This document shows positions 22,615 to 22,806 of a stretch of 22,806 nt of DNA, piece by piece. Both the position numbers and the translations under genes were made by a program. Within the stretch, counting starts at the first letter, position 1. Every line of letters begins with the position of its first letter. This DNA is from DATFLK01 sp035267815 (lineage in GTDB: Bacteria > Pseudomonadota > Zetaproteobacteria > Mariprofundales > Mariprofundaceae): positions 1-22,806 of the forward strand of contig DATFLK010000042.1 in assembly GCA_035267815.1 (NCBI GenBank). Direction: 5' to 3'. A model generated the notes under the pieces. It did no database searches, was not told the DNA's origin, and saw only the letters and a program-made list of their open reading frames with translations.

Positions 22615-22806
22615 ATGGATACAGAGACATCGGATGGAGGAAAGAGAATCCTCGAGGCGGCGGCGGATCTGTTCTCCGCACAGGGGTTTGATGCGGTTTC
22701 CGTTCAGCGAATCGCCGAAAAAGCGAATGTCTGCAAGGCAACGGTCTTTCACCATTTTCCGAACAAACAGGCCCTCTATCTCGCTGTCGTCAAGCAGGCC
22801 TGTTTT
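22615..22806 (+). CDS. TetR/AcrR-family transcriptional regulator, 5' part only
   Basis: The first 64 codons of a TetR-family repressor; the gene runs off the window with no stop. The visible part is the DNA-binding domain: helix 1 ILEAAADLFSAQGFDAVSV (12-30), then the helix-turn-helix RIAEKANVCKATVFHHFPNK (32-51), whose HHFPNK corresponds to the usual YYHFxxK end. The ligand-binding domain is missing, so neither inducer nor target can be inferred. AAGGG at 22603-22607, 7 bases upstream, supports the ATG at 22615. The adjoining palindrome suggests autoregulation, and the repressor may also control genes beyond the window. Confidence 0.9.
   Translation, partial: MDTETSDGGKRILEAAADLFSAQGFDAVSVQRIAEKANVCKATVFHHFPNKQALYLAVVKQACF

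Noticed and set aside
1..22806. CRISPR array, tRNA/rRNA, insertion sequence or prophage
   Set aside because: No regularly spaced repeats, cloverleaf-like segments, transposase or integrase motifs were seen on either strand.

Overview
The window reads as an ordinary chromosomal segment of a Gram-negative proteobacterium with GC-rich coding DNA (one sampled 60-base stretch in rpsB is about 65% GC). BamA, Skp, RseP and the LpxD/LpxA/LpxI/LpxB set show a lipid A-bearing outer membrane. The order rpsB-tsf-pyrH-frr-uppS-cdsA-dxr-rseP-bamA-skp-lpxD-fabZ-lpxA is the classical proteobacterial cluster. LpxI between lpxA and lpxB, and a PilZ gene rather than rnhB/dnaE after lpxB, argue against a typical enteric gammaproteobacterium. 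A deep-branching lineage such as the Zetaproteobacteria would fit, but that is only an inference from gene order.

Layout. (1) 41-2467: two pentose phosphate genes, a short-form 6-phosphogluconate dehydrogenase and glucose-6-phosphate dehydrogenase, 3 bases apart. (2) 2608-3198: an unrecognised secreted, Lys/Gln-rich helical protein with its own candidate promoter. It converges on a minus-strand pair (GIY-YIG protein and YaiI/YqxD protein, 3195-3928), and the tail-to-tail stops overlap in one TTAA. (3) 4091-5440: an HD-GYP protein with a second, degenerate HD-like half, visibly more AT-rich than its surroundings. (4) 5483-7209: a YhdH/AcuI-type oxidoreductase and a small membrane M50 (site-2-type) protease. 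(5) 7210-7457: a 248-base gap with an inverted repeat, a stringent-type promoter and a structured leader for rpsB. (6) 7458-21724: thirteen classical cluster genes plus lpxI and lpxB, all on the plus strand, with overlaps or short gaps throughout. (7) 21784-22533: a YcgR-like PilZ protein. (8) 22615-22806: the start of a TetR-family repressor preceded by a compact promoter/operator with nested inverted repeats; the gene runs off the window.

The large cluster joins translation (S2, EF-Ts, RRF), UMP supply (PyrH), isoprenoid and undecaprenyl-phosphate synthesis (Dxr, UppS), phospholipid synthesis (CdsA), envelope proteolysis (RseP), outer-membrane protein assembly (BamA, Skp) and lipid A synthesis (LpxD, FabZ, LpxA, LpxI, LpxB). 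Such linkage ties envelope building to growth rate through the rpsB promoter. The HD-GYP and PilZ proteins suggest cyclic-di-GMP turnover and sensing, though they lie about 16 kb apart with no sign of a shared operon.

I found no tRNA, rRNA, CRISPR array, insertion sequence, phage gene or convincing intrinsic terminator with a U-tract. No undescribed multi-gene system is evident. The least explained items are the secreted helical protein at 2608, the tandem HD-GYP protein, the rpsB leader and the tetR control region.
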